From: CAWFKS01 sp963816435
GTDB taxonomy: Bacteria > Pseudomonadota > Alphaproteobacteria > Rhizobiales > Rhizobiaceae
Direction of reading: 5' to 3'
DNA length: 62,624 nucleotides
Assembly (NCBI GenBank): GCA_963816435.1
Contig: CAWFKS010000022.1
Span: 1-62,624, forward strand
Of the stretch, positions 18,000-28,948 are shown in pieces (position 1 is the stretch's first letter; every line of letters starts with the position of its first letter). A program made the translations under genes and the position numbers. The notes below the pieces were generated by a model. That model was given only the letters and a program-made list of their open reading frames with translations, was not told where the DNA came from and made no database searches.

Positions 18000-19139
18000 A
18001 TGACGACTGAAACCATTCTGAAAAACGCCCGCATCGTGCTTCCCGACGAGGTGGTGGAGGGCTCCCTTGCAATTCGCGACGGGCTGATCGCCGACATTTC
18101 CACCGGCGACACTGCGCATGGCGAGGACATGGGGGGCGACTTCGTCATTCCCGGGCTGGTCGAGCTCCACACTGACCACCTGGAAGGCCACTACGCACCG
18201 CGTCCGAAGGTGCGCTGGAACCCGCTTGCCGCCGTGCAGGCCCACGACGCGCAGGTAGCGACGGCAGGCATCACCACGGTCTTCGACGCACTGCGCATCG
18301 GCCTCGACGAGGACGGCGACATGAGCCCGGCCGACATGCGGATCCTCGCAGACGCGATCGAGGAAGGCGTGGAGACCGACCGGCTGCGCGCCGACCACTT
18401 CCTGCATCTGCGCTGCGAGGTTTCGGCGCCCGACTGCCTGGAAGGATTTTCGCTGTTCGACGACGACGGCCGCGTGCGGCTCGCCTCGCTGATGGACCAT
18501 TCGCCGGGGCAGCGCCAGTTCACCCGCATCGAGGCCTACCAGACCTACTACATGGGCAAGCTGAAGATGTCGGAGGAACAGTTCCGGCGCTATTGCGAGA
18601 AGCGGATCGGCGAATCGCGCGAGAACTCGATGCCGAACCGAACCGCGTTGACGCAGATGTGCCGGGCGCGCGGCATCATCCTGGCCAGCCACGACGACGC
18701 CACCCTGGAACACGTCGAGGAGGCGGTCGAGCAGGGCGTGCGGGTGGCCGAGTTCCCGACGACCTCGGTCGCCGCACAGGCATCGAGCGAGGCGGGAATG
18801 TCGGTGCTGATGGGCGCGCCCAATGTCGTGCGCGGCGGCTCGCACTCGGGCAACGTCTCGGCGCGCGAACTCGCCGAATCCGGCACGCTCGATATCCTGT
18901 CGTCCGACTACATCCCGTTCAGCCTGATCCAGTCGGCCTTCTATCTCGGAGAGGTCGTGGACGGGATCAGCCTGCCGCAGGCGGTCGCGATGGTGTCGCG
19001 CAACCCTGCGCAGGCGGTGGGACTGTCGGACCGCGGTGCAATCGAAGCGGGCAGGCGCGCCGATCTGGTGCGCGTGCATCTTGCCGACCACGTGCCCGTC
19101 GTGCGCACCGTGTGGCGGCAGGGCCGCCGCGTCGCATGA
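18000..19139 (+). CDS. phnM: alpha-D-ribose 1-methylphosphonate 5-triphosphate diphosphatase
   Basis: This 379-residue amidohydrolase-fold enzyme removes pyrophosphate from ribose 1-methylphosphonate 5-triphosphate, the step before C-P bond cleavage. The metal-binding motif VELHTDHLEGH near residue 58, followed by PRPKVRWN, is typical of PhnM. Later metal ligands are in ILASHDDAT and FPTTSVAA. The stop overlaps the phnN start (ATGA), so the two are coupled. The rest of the C-P lyase genes (phnGHIJKL) is not in the window, so this is a detached piece of the pathway. Confidence 0.92.
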   Translation: MTTETILKNARIVLPDEVVEGSLAIRDGLIADISTGDTAHGEDMGGDFVIPGLVELHTDHLEGHYAPRPKVRWNPLAAVQAHDAQVATAGITTVFDALRIGLDEDGDMSPADMRILADAIEEGVETDRLRADHFLHLRCEVSAPDCLEGFSLFDDDGRVRLASLMDHSPGQRQFTRIEAYQTYYMGKLKMSEEQFRRYCEKRIGESRENSMPNRTALTQMCRARGIILASHDDATLEHVEEAVEQGVRVAEFPTTSVAAQASSEAGMSVLMGAPNVVRGGSHSGNVSARELAESGTLDILSSDYIPFSLIQSAFYLGEVVDGISLPQAVAMVSRNPAQAVGLSDRGAIEAGRRADLVRVHLADHVPVVRTVWRQGRRVA

Positions 19140-19768
19140 GGTGCTCCGCGCTCATCGAGAAGGAACTGGCAGCATCCGATCTGCCGATCCGCGACGGCGT
19201 CTTCGTGGCGGTGGTGGGACCCAGCGGCGCCGGCAAGGACACGCTGATCGCCTACGCGCGGGCAGCGCTCGAAGCCGAGCCCGGCGCCGAGGTCGACTTC
19301 GTGCGGCGTGTCATCACGAGAGCGGCCGACGCCGGCAGCGAGGACCACGACACGCTCGCCCCGGAAGAGTTCGAGGCGGCGGAAAGCGACGGCGCCTTTG
19401 CCTTGGCATGGGACGCGCACGGGCTGAAATACGGGCTGCCGGCGCAGATCGACGATCAGATGGCGCAAGGGCGCGTCGTCGTCGCGAACGTTTCGCGCAC
19501 CGCAGTGCCGCGGCTGAAGGAGCGCTACGCCAACGTCGCGGTGACGCTGATCACCGCCGCGCCGGAACGGCTCGCCGAGCGGCTGGCTGCGCGAGGGCGC
19601 GAAAGCCGCGAGCAGGTGCTCGCACGACTCGGCCGGGCGATCGCGCCGGAGGCGATCGCCGGCGCCACCGTCATCGACAACAGCGGCACGCCGGAAGAGG
19701 CCGGGGAACGACTGGTCGCCTTTCTGAGGCGGGCGCTCGCCTGGACGGATGTCGGCGACGCGATCTGA
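19136..19768 (+). CDS. phnN: ribose 1,5-bisphosphate phosphokinase
   Basis: This 210-residue guanylate-kinase-like enzyme converts ribose 1,5-bisphosphate to PRPP, the salvage end of phosphonate breakdown. The P-loop VVGPSGAGKDT lies near residues 26-36. The lid contains RRVITRA with DHDTLAPEEF, and AWDAHGLKYGLPAQID follows as in other PhnN proteins. Start ATG 19136 overlaps the phnM stop. A terminator follows the stop after about 30 nt, which ends the DUF1045-phnM-phnN unit. Confidence 0.92.
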   Translation: MRCSALIEKELAASDLPIRDGVFVAVVGPSGAGKDTLIAYARAALEAEPGAEVDFVRRVITRAADAGSEDHDTLAPEEFEAAESDGAFALAWDAHGLKYGLPAQIDDQMAQGRVVVANVSRTAVPRLKERYANVAVTLITAAPERLAERLAARGRESREQVLARLGRAIAPEAIAGATVIDNSGTPEEAGERLVAFLRRALAWTDVGDAI

Positions 19769-19796
19769 AAGCCGGAGGTGCTTCGAGGCAGCCAAC

Positions 19797-19824
19797 GAAA
19801 AAGGCGCCGCAGGGGCGCCTTTTC
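19797..19824. terminator. bidirectional rho-independent terminator
   Basis: AAGGCGCC and GGCGCCTT pair around a 5-nt loop, with an A-run before and T4 after. It sits between the convergent phnN and bacterioferritin genes and can serve both. Confidence 0.88.
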
Positions 19825-19858
19825 AATGTAAGCCGACGCTTACAGAATCGCGCTGAGC

Positions 19859-20344
19859 CTATTCCGCGTCGTCGGCCGACCTGGAATTGAGCATGCCGTA
19901 TGACTGCGGGCCGAGCTTCTCCAGCAGGTCGAGCTGCGTCTCCAGGAAGTCGATATGGCCTTCCTCGTCCTTCAGCAGGTCCTCGAAGAGGGACATGGTG
20001 ACGTAGTCGCCGAGTTCCTGGCAGATCTCGCGCGACTTGGTGTAGGACTTCACCGCCTCGTATTCGCCGGCGAGATCGGATTCCAGCACTTCCTTGACGT
20101 TCTGGCCGGCGCGGATCGGCCCGACCGACTGCAGGTTGGGATGGCCCTCGAGGAAGATGATGCGGTCGATCAGCTTGTCGGCGTGGTGCATCTCCTCGAT
20201 CAACTCGGCGCGCTCCTTGGCCGCGAGCTTGCCGTAGCCCCAATCCTCGAGCAGGCGGTAGTGCAGCCAGTACTGGTTGACCGCGCCAAGTTCGAGAAAG
20301 AGGGCTTCGTTAAGCCGCTCGATGATCCGTTTTTCGCCCTTCAT
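19859..20344 (-). CDS. bfr: bacterioferritin
   Basis: This 161-residue iron-storage protein forms 24-mers that oxidise Fe(II) and store ferric mineral. Ferroxidase ligands are visible in LGAVNQYW, EEMHHADKLIDRI, GEYEAVKSY and DEEGHIDFLE. The methionine in EEMHHAD is the expected heme ligand at the dimer interface, so it should bind heme. ATG 20344 (MKGEKRI) is the family start. The gene overlaps the 3' end of bfd by 35 nt, so storage and release functions are coupled. Length is normal. Confidence 0.95.
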   Translation of the reverse strand: MKGEKRIIERLNEALFLELGAVNQYWLHYRLLEDWGYGKLAAKERAELIEEMHHADKLIDRIIFLEGHPNLQSVGPIRAGQNVKEVLESDLAGEYEAVKSYTKSREICQELGDYVTMSLFEDLLKDEEGHIDFLETQLDLLEKLGPQSYGMLNSRSADDAE

Positions 20345-20621
20345 TGCCTCGGCTCCCAAATTGGCCGCGCAACGCTCTGACGCGGTCCAGGAAAGTCACA
20401 ATCTCGGGTTCCTCGCCAGCGCGACGGCTGTGATACTGCTCGGTGACCCGGATGATCGTTTCCACCACATTTGGAAAGCAGCCGCAACAGCGGCCGCGCT
20501 TGTGCAGGCGGTGATAGACCTTGGCCGGCACGATGAGCTGCCACGGGTCCTCATCGAGCAGCGACAGGATCGTCGCCTCGATTTCCTTTTCGGTGATGAC
20601 GTTGCAGTGACAGACGAGCAT
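20310..20621 (-). CDS. bfd: bacterioferritin-associated ferredoxin-like protein
   Basis: This 103-residue [2Fe-2S] protein starts MLVCHCNVITEKEI and later has RCCGCFPNVVETI. The spacing CxC...CxxC is that of Bfd, which binds bacterioferritin and reduces its iron core to release Fe(II). The C-terminus is about 35 residues longer than E. coli Bfd, as in many rhizobial versions, and partly overlaps the bfr start. It is the first gene of a two-gene operon with bfr. No clear iron-responsive operator was found just upstream. Confidence 0.88.
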   Translation of the reverse strand: MLVCHCNVITEKEIEATILSLLDEDPWQLIVPAKVYHRLHKRGRCCGCFPNVVETIIRVTEQYHSRRAGEEPEIVTFLDRVRALRGQFGSRGNEGRKTDHRAA

Positions 20622-20891
20622 AGACGTGTCCGGCGCGGCTAACGGCCCCTCGGCCGCGCGATCCGCATTCCACCCAAAAACCTGTTACGCAACCCTATAT
20701 GGTGAGCCGTTCGCCGCGTTGAAGCCCTTGGCAGGAACGACTTGGCGCAATGGACCTCGTTGCATGACACCAATCCTGCCGTTTGGTGTCAACTTGACCG
20801 GGCTCACTGGCGAGCGGGACCGAAAGTCGCATGCGGCGATCATCAGTCCGGGGACAAAGGCGCGCTGAAGTCAGCCGAACAACGGGCTCGC

Positions 20892-21779
20892 TCAAGCGGA
20901 CGCGGTGCCGAGCTGCCCCGCCTCCCAGCCGAGGATGGCGCGCTTGCGCGTCAGCCCCCAGTGATAGCCGGTCAGCGCGCCGGACTTGCCGATGGCGCGG
21001 TGGCACGGCACCACGAAGGACAGCGGGTTGGCACCGACGGCGGCGCCGACGGCGCGGCTCGCCTTGTCGTTGCCGATCTCGGTGGCGATCGAGGAATAGG
21101 TGCGGGCGGTGCCCATCGGAATGCGCAACAGCGCCTCCCAGACCCGGAGCTGGAAGTCGGTGCCGATCATTACCACGCGCAGCGGTTCCTCGGCGCGCCA
21201 GCGGGCGGGATCGAAGACGCGGGCGGCATAGGGCTGGGTGGCGGAAACGTCCTCGACATAGGTCGCGTTCGGCCAGCGTCCGCGCATGTCCTCCAGGGCG
21301 GCGCGTTCGCCGCCGGCGATCGCAGAAGGCGAGACCGGCCAGCCCCGGTCCGTCGCCATCACCAGCGCGATGCCGAACGGCGAGATGTGAAAACCGTAGC
21401 GGATGACGAGCCCGGCGCCGCGGGTCTTGAAGTCGCCGGGCGACATCGCCTCGTGGGTGACGAACAGGTCGTGAAGGCGACCCGGTCCCGACATGCCGAC
21501 CTCGAAGGCGGCGTCGAGCAGCGGCATGCCCTCGGCGAGCAGCTTGCGGGCATGGTCGAGGGTGACCGCCTGCAGGAACGCCTTGGGGGAAAGCCCGGCC
21601 CAGCGGGTGAAGAGCTTCTGCAGCGAGGTCGGGGTTTCGCCGACGTCGGCGGCGAGTTCCTCCAGCGAGGGTTGGTCCCGAAAATCGAGGCTGATCTTCT
21701 CGATGACGCGACGGACGGTTTCGTAGTCGCCACCCTGCGGGGTAACGTCGCGTTCGAGGATGGCGGACTGTGCGTTCAT
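20892..21779 (-). CDS. Ada-like AraC regulator / O6-methylguanine-DNA methyltransferase
   Basis: This 295-residue fusion has an AraC-type helix-turn-helix domain (about residues 15-115: SLEELAADVGETPTSLQKLF) and a methylguanine-DNA methyltransferase domain. The methyltransferase motif VVPCHRAIG carries the acceptor cysteine, with GTARTYSSIA before it and LTGYHWGLTRK after it. It removes methyl groups from O6-methylguanine and probably activates repair genes. The N-terminal zinc/phosphotriester domain of E. coli Ada is missing, so it cannot sense methylphosphotriesters in that way. This shorter layout is common in rhizobia. Confidence 0.9.
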   Translation of the reverse strand: MNAQSAILERDVTPQGGDYETVRRVIEKISLDFRDQPSLEELAADVGETPTSLQKLFTRWAGLSPKAFLQAVTLDHARKLLAEGMPLLDAAFEVGMSGPGRLHDLFVTHEAMSPGDFKTRGAGLVIRYGFHISPFGIALVMATDRGWPVSPSAIAGGERAALEDMRGRWPNATYVEDVSATQPYAARVFDPARWRAEEPLRVVMIGTDFQLRVWEALLRIPMGTARTYSSIATEIGNDKASRAVGAAVGANPLSFVVPCHRAIGKSGALTGYHWGLTRKRAILGWEAGQLGTASA

Positions 21780-21893
21780 GGCGAAATCTCCTTGAACGCA
21801 CTTATCGCGCCGACGTCAGCCGTTCTCCACCCGATTCCTGTCGGACGGAGCGGCTGACGCGATTTTTCGTGAGTTCGGCCGCGTGGCCGGAAG

Positions 21894-22142
21894 TCAGCGG
21901 CGACCGCGGGCCGCAGCGACCTTTTTCTTCGGGCCGGGGATGAGGCCTTCACGCTGGGCCTGCTTGCGGGCCAGCTTGCGCGAACGGCGCACGGCCTCGG
22001 CGCGCTGGCGGGCGCGGCGCTCGGAGGGCTTCTCGTAGGAGCGGCGGGCCTTCATCTCGCGAAAGATACCCTCGCGCTGCATCTTCTTCTTGAGCGCACG
22101 GAGCGCCTGGTCGACGTTGTTGTCTCGGACAAGTACCTGCAA
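21894..22142 (-). CDS. rpsU: 30S ribosomal protein S21
   Basis: This 82-residue basic protein contains VLVRDNNVDQALRALKKKMQ, the S21 signature, and a lysine/arginine-rich tail. No ATG lies at the family start. The codon before QVLVRD is TTG (22142-22140), with AAGGAAG placed just upstream, so TTG is taken as the start; a longer frame to 22262 would add an unlikely N-terminus. S21 acts in the 30S subunit near the anti-Shine-Dalgarno region. It is monocistronic here. Confidence 0.92.
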   Translation of the reverse strand: MQVLVRDNNVDQALRALKKKMQREGIFREMKARRSYEKPSERRARQRAEAVRRSRKLARKQAQREGLIPGPKKKVAAARGRR

Positions 22143-22337
22143 TTGTCTTCCTTGACTGTTGCGCGCGAAAACGGCGACGAGGTCGCGCCCGCGCAGGGTG
22201 CGAGCCGCATGCGGCGACTCATGGGGAGGCGCGCACAATATCAGGTGCGGCCGCAAATGCACCCCCTCGGGGCGAATTTCCGGCGGCAGCCGGGCGCGCC
22301 GGCTCAGGGGGCTGACATAGGGCTTTTGCCGGAAAAC

Positions 22338-23948
22338 TCAACCCGCGGCGCGGATGAAGTGGGCGGCCCGCTCGGCGATCATGATGGTCGGGGCGTTGGT
22401 GTTGCCGCCGATCAGCAGCGGCATCACGGAGGCGTCGACGACGCGCAGGCCCTCTACGCCGCGCACCTTCAGAGCCGGATCGACCACCGCCATGTCGTCG
22501 CGTCCCATGCGGCAGGTGCCGACCGGATGGTAGATCGTGTCGGCGCGGGCGCGGATATGGGACAGCAGTTCGGCATCGTCCGGCTCGCCCGAAATGTGCA
22601 GCTCCCGGTCGCGGAATTTCGCCAGCGCCGGCGCCGCCATGATGCGACGCACCAGCCGGACGCCACTCAACAGCAGATCGGCGTCGCGCGGGTCCGACAG
22701 ATATGCCGGGTCGATGGCGGGTGGGGTGCGCGGGTTGGCGTCGGCGAGCGTCACCTGGCCGCGCGAATGCGGCCTCAGCACGCAGACATGGCAGCCGAAG
22801 CCGTAGCCCCAGCGCAGCCGGCGCGCGTGGTTCTCCACCATGCCGATGACGAAGTGGAGTTGCAGGTCGGGGCGGTCGAGGTCCGGCCGCGAGCGCACGA
22901 AGGCGCCGCCCTCGGCGGCCGGCGTCGAGATGAGCCCGCCGCCGTCACGTCGCCATTTCAGGTAGTGTTTCAGCAGGCTGGCCGTTGCGCCGAGCCCGAG
23001 GCCGAACAGATCGGTATCGCGCGAGCGCCAGTAGGCGGTGAAGTCGGGATGGTCCTGCAGGTTCTGCCCGACCCCGGGCAATTCGTGGACGATGTCGATG
23101 CCGTGGCGTTCGAGTTCGTCGGCAGGGCCGATGCCCGACAGCATCAGGAGTTGCGGGGAATTGAACGCGCCGCCCGAAACGATGACCTCGCGCCGTGCCT
23201 CGGCGAGGTGCTCGCGGCCGCCCTTTATGTACCGAACGCCGGTGGCGCGCTTGTCGGCGAAGACGATCTTCGTGGCAAGCGCGCGGGTGACGACCGAAAG
23301 GTTCGGCCGGTCCATGACCGGGTGCAGATAGGCGGCCGCCGCCGAACAGCGTTCACCCGGCCGGCCGCCGCGCCATGTCTGGGTGACCTGGTAGAGCCCG
23401 GCGCCCTCCTGCCCTGGCCCGTTGAAATCGTCGTTCAGCGGGATCTGCATCTCGGCGCAGGCTTCCACGAAGGCCCGGCTTGCCGGTCTCGGATCACACT
23501 GGTCGCGCACCTGCAACGGTCCGTCGCCGCCGTGGAAGTGATCGGCGCCGCGGCTGTTGCCCTCAGAACGGCGGAACCAGGGCAGCACGTCCTCCCAGGA
23601 CCAGCCGTCGCAGCCGAGCTCGGCCCATTCGTCGTAGTCGCGCGGATGGCCGCGCGTGTAGAGCATGGCGTTGATGGCGCTGGAGCCGCCGAGCGCACGG
23701 CCGCGCGGCTGGAAACCGCGCCGGCCGTTCAGGTGCGGCTGCGGCACCGTCCGGTAGGCCCAGTTGTTGATCCTGCCGCGCCCCGAGACCATGGCGACGA
23801 TGCCGGCGGGCATGCGCACCAACAGGTCGCGCCCCTCGCCGCCGGCCTCGATCAGGCAGACCGAGACGGCCGGGTCCTCCGACAGGCGCGCAGCCAGCAC
23901 GCAGCCCGCCGAGCCGCCGCCAACGATCACGTAGTCGAACGCTGTCAT
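22338..23948 (-). CDS. GMC-family FAD oxidoreductase (choline dehydrogenase-like)
   Basis: This 536-residue flavoenzyme begins MTAFDYVIVGGGSAGCVLAA, the FAD Rossmann loop. It has the GMC signatures GRALGGSSAINAMLYTRG and SGGAFNSPQLLMLSGIGP, and the C-terminal active-site region YHPVGTCRMG with the catalytic histidine. It oxidises an alcohol, possibly choline-like or a polyol; the substrate is not certain. ATG 23948 is supported by GGGAGGAG just upstream. The same frame stays open upstream into the DUF934 gene, but this seems accidental. Confidence 0.9.
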   Translation of the reverse strand: MTAFDYVIVGGGSAGCVLAARLSEDPAVSVCLIEAGGEGRDLLVRMPAGIVAMVSGRGRINNWAYRTVPQPHLNGRRGFQPRGRALGGSSAINAMLYTRGHPRDYDEWAELGCDGWSWEDVLPWFRRSEGNSRGADHFHGGDGPLQVRDQCDPRPASRAFVEACAEMQIPLNDDFNGPGQEGAGLYQVTQTWRGGRPGERCSAAAAYLHPVMDRPNLSVVTRALATKIVFADKRATGVRYIKGGREHLAEARREVIVSGGAFNSPQLLMLSGIGPADELERHGIDIVHELPGVGQNLQDHPDFTAYWRSRDTDLFGLGLGATASLLKHYLKWRRDGGGLISTPAAEGGAFVRSRPDLDRPDLQLHFVIGMVENHARRLRWGYGFGCHVCVLRPHSRGQVTLADANPRTPPAIDPAYLSDPRDADLLLSGVRLVRRIMAAPALAKFRDRELHISGEPDDAELLSHIRARADTIYHPVGTCRMGRDDMAVVDPALKVRGVEGLRVVDASVMPLLIGGNTNAPTIMIAERAAHFIRAAG

Positions 23949-24027
23949 GCTCCTCCCGCGCGACAGGAACACTCGCCGCGCGGGAGATGGAAGCGCGGCG
24001 CCGCCGGTTTGTCCAGCGGATTGCGCG

Positions 24028-24563
24028 TCAGGCGGGAGACCCGCCTCCACGAAAAGCCTGGCGGCGGCCGCCGCCGGTCGCGTCGCCGGCTGGTAGTGGA
24101 GCGGCAGCCCGCCGGTGCGACCCTGCTCCAGTCGCCGGATCGCGGTACGGTCGCTCACCTCGAATGAGGTGAAGCCGGTGCGGATCATATGCGGCAACAG
24201 GTCGATCAGCACCTCGCCGGTAGCGCGGATGTCGCCCTGGTAGCCGTGGCGGCGGCGCAGCAGCTCGGCCTTCGAGAAGGATCGGCCATCGTTGAAGGCC
24301 GGAAAGGCCAGCGCCACCAGCGGCAACCGGTCGAGTTCGGCCTCGATGCCGGCGAGCGGCTCGCCCGGCGCCAGGAGGACGCCGAGACGGCCGGCGAATT
24401 TCTCGCGCGTCGCGACGTCGAGCTCGCGCCAGGCGGCAAACGGCAGGATGAAGCATCCCTCGCCGTCGAGTTCGCCGGCATCGGCGACATGTCGCCACTC
24501 GTCGTCGCGGAACCCCTCAAGGGTCCACAGGCGCGGCTGCGGTTCGGTGCGGTCATCGGTCAT
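24028..24563 (-). CDS. DUF934 protein, sulfate assimilation accessory
   Basis: The first ~155 residues (MTDDRTEPQPRLWTLEGFRD through LVALAFPAFNDGRSFSKAE to LPLHYQP) match DUF934, a protein encoded after cysH in many proteobacteria and thought to support sulfite reduction or sulfur transfer. After about position 24066 the frame continues into the GMC oxidoreductase, which no family member does. An alternative frame supplies GFSWRR, close to the usual C-terminus, so one indel in the GGCGGCGGCCGCC tract is likely; the exact end given here is approximate. Start ATG 24563, 13 nt after cysH. Confidence 0.75.
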
Positions 24564-24576
24564 CGCAGATTAATCC

Positions 24577-25300
24577 CTAGAGCTCGGATGAGGTGAGCGA
24601 CTGCTCAAGCCCGGTGAGGTGGATGCCGCATTCGGTCTTGGCCTGGCCGGCCCAGCGGCCGCTGCGGGCGTCCTCGCCGGGCTTCGCCGGCTCGGTGCAG
24701 GGGAAGCAGCCGATCGACAGATAGCCGAAGGCGACCAGCGGGTTCTCGCGCAGCCGGTTGGCGCGCATGTATGCGGCCTGGTCTGAGGTCGTCCAGGCGG
24801 CGAGCGGATTGATGCGCACGCGACCGCCGACCGCCTCGAACACGGGCATCGCGCCGCGCGTCGCCGACTGGTGGCGCTTGCGGCCGGTCAGCCAGGCGCG
24901 AAACGGCGCGACGCCGCGCGCCATCGGCTCCACCTTGCGGATTTCGCAGCAGGCATCCGTGTCGGTCTGGTGCAGCCGCCCGTCCGGATCGAAAGAGGCA
25001 AGCGCGGCCTCGTCGGGCGTGATGATACGCAAATCGGTGAGGCCGAGATCCTCGGCCAGCCGGTCGCGATAGTCCAGCGTCTCGCCGAAATGCTTGCCGG
25101 TGTCGAGGAAGATCACCGGCAGCGAGGGATCGGCGCGCGAGACCAGATGCAGCAGGGCGGCCGAGTCCGCGCCAAAGGACGAGACGGCGGCCAGGTCGCG
25201 CCCGTAGCGTTCCAGTGACAGCGAAACGATTTCCTCGGCCTCGAGCCGGCCGTAGCGCGCCTCGAGTTCGGCTGCGGCCTCTAGCGCCTCGAGGCCCGAA

Positions 25301-25326
<26 letters not shown>
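24577..25326 (-). CDS. cysH: phosphoadenylyl/adenylyl-sulfate reductase
   Basis: This 249-residue reductase converts activated sulfate to sulfite with thioredoxin. It has the PP-loop-type SFGADSAALLHL, and the two cysteine pairs DACCEIRK and IGCFPCTEP that hold a [4Fe-4S] cluster. It therefore belongs to the APS-reducing (assimilatory, plant-type/bacterial) group rather than the cluster-free PAPS type. The final ECGIH supplies the catalytic cysteine. ATG 25326 overlaps the end of the sulfite reductase gene by 26 nt, so the genes are coupled. Confidence 0.93.
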
Positions 25327-26971
<1,645 letters not shown>

Positions 26972-26990
26972 TGGACAACTCTCTGTGGGT

Positions 26991-27299
26991 TCAGCCCAGC
27001 CGGGCGACGCGGCCGGCGGCCTGCTTGCCGAGATCGGGGTGGATGGTGGGGCCGGCGGCGCGAATGCGCTCGCGCAGCCGCAGCGGGCGGACTTCGCCGT
27101 CGACGAGGTCGACGTCGATGAGGGCGATGTCGACCACCTCGTTGGCGTGCCTGGCGGCCTCGGCCGCCTGCTCGAGCTCGGCCTCGGCGGACTTGTCGTG
27201 GGCGATGCGACCTTCGGCGATCGTCTCGGCCCAGCTTCCGTCGGGAGCGAGCCACACGGCCTCGCCGTCGGTCAGCCGGTTCGCGGTGAGCATCTTCAT
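26991..27299 (-). CDS. DUF2849 protein
   Basis: This 102-residue protein (MKMLTANRLTDGEAVWLAPD at the start) matches DUF2849, a small family found almost always between a siroheme synthase gene and a sulfite/nitrite reductase gene. Its role is unknown; an accessory function for reductase activity is guessed from this conserved position. No membrane segment or metal motif is seen. It is spaced 11 nt from cysG and 20 nt from the reductase, so it is part of the same transcript. Confidence 0.8.
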   Translation of the reverse strand: MKMLTANRLTDGEAVWLAPDGSWAETIAEGRIAHDKSAEAELEQAAEAARHANEVVDIALIDVDLVDGEVRPLRLRERIRAAGPTIHPDLGKQAAGRVARLG

Positions 27300-27310
27300 G
27301 GCTTCGTTCC

Positions 27311-28751
27311 TCAGGCGGCGACGGCGCTGCGCTGCCGCGCGATCGGTTCGGACTTGTCGAAATTGGCGCCGGCGACGGCATCGCCGATGATCGTCATCAC
27401 CGGGCCGGTCATCTCGGTGCGGGCGGCCAGCTGCGGCAGGTCGGAGAGCGTGCCGTGCAGCAGGGTCCGGTTCTTCAGGCTGGCGTTCTCGACCACCGCG
27501 ACCGCGGTGTCCGGCGACAGGCCGGCCTCGGTCAGGCGGCCGGCCACGTCGGCGGCTGTCGAGCGACCCATGTAGACGGCCACGGTCGCGCCATCGATGG
27601 CGAGCCGCGCCCAGTCGGGGAGTGCCGCGCCCTTCAGGTCGTGGCCGGTCGTGAACACCAGGGAGGATGCGACACCGCGCAGCGTCAGCGGCAGTTCGAA
27701 ATCGGCGGCAGCAGCGAATGCGGCAGTGACGCCCGGCACGACCTCGTGGTCGATACCGGCCTCGCGAAGCGCGGCCAGTTCCTCGCCGGCGCGGCCATAG
27801 ACCAGCGGATCGCCGCATTTCAGGCGCACCACGCGCTTGCCCTCGCCGGCCAGTGACACCAGCAGATCATTGATCTCGTCCTGGCTCTTCGAATGGCAAC
27901 CCTTGCGCTTGCCGGCCGCTATGCGCTCGGCGTCGCGCCTGCCCATGGCGACGACGGCCTCGGGCACCAGCGCATCATGGACGATGACGTCGGCTTCCAT
28001 CAGCAGCCGGTGGGCGCGCAGGGTCAAGCAGATCCTCGGCCCCGGGCCCGGCGCCGACCAGCGCGACATGGCCGGCTTTCGCCTCGCGGCGCGCCAGCAA
28101 CGCGTCGGCCGCCGCGCGCGCCTCGTCGATATGACCGATTTCCATGTGACGGGCCGGCTCGCCCTCGAAGAAGTCGCTCCAGAAGCGGCGGCGGGCGCTG
28201 CCGCGCGGCACCAGCTTTTCGACGACCCCGCGATAGGTCTCGGCCAGCCGGGCCAGCGCACCGAGCGAGGGCGCCAGCATGTTGTCGATGCGGCGACGGA
28301 TCATCTGGGCGAGCACGGGGCCGGCGCCTTCGGTGCCGATCGCCACGCAGACCGGCGCGCGGTTGACCAGCGCCGGGGTGTAGAAGTCGCAGATTTCGGG
28401 ACGGTCGACGGCGTTGGCAGGAATGCCGGCGGCTCTTGCATCTGCAACGATGGCCGCATCGCGCCCGGCATCGGCCGTGGCGGCGAAGACGAGCGCGGCG
28501 CCCGCCAGATGGCGCGCGTCGTAGGCGGACGCGACATGCTCGACCTCGCCGGAAGCCATCCAGGCGGCAAGCGCCAGCTCGGGCGCGTCGGCGACGATGC
28601 GAAGGTTGGCATTCGACTGCGAAATCAGCCTGGCCTTGGCCAGCGCCTCCTCGCCATTGCCGACGATGGTGACGGTTCGGCCTTCGACCCGCATGAAGAC
28701 GGGGAAGGCGTTGAGGCGCGTTTCGCGCGTATGGGATGCGGCTGTCGTCAT
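27311..28751 (-). pseudogene. cysG: siroheme synthase CysG, one frameshift
   Basis: The product makes siroheme from uroporphyrinogen III. The N-terminal half from ATG 28751 is the precorrin-2 dehydrogenase/ferrochelatase domain, with VTIVGNGEEALAKARL. It runs to GHVALVGAGPGAEDLL, the first motif of the methyltransferase domain. There an extra base near 28026 shifts the frame, and the rest (TLRAHRLLMEADVIVHDAL, RLKCGDPLVYGRAGEE, PGVTAAFAAA) continues in the neighbouring frame to 27311. The span of 1441 nt is one more than a multiple of three. The operon is otherwise intact, so I suspect a sequence error. Confidence 0.88.
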
Positions 28752-28948
28752 AGTGGCGGATTGTCCGCCTCCAGCCGCCGTCTTAGAAGAAAAGCACTCG
28801 CGCCGGGCCGCCCGCCGCGCAATCGCTTTTGCCCCGGCCGACGCGGCGGCGGAAAAAACGTTCGTCCTGCACTCCGGCACCCCCGGAACCCGGCTCGAAG
28901 CCGGGACGTTGGAGGTGACGGAGGGCAACAGAGACCATGGAGAAGGCA

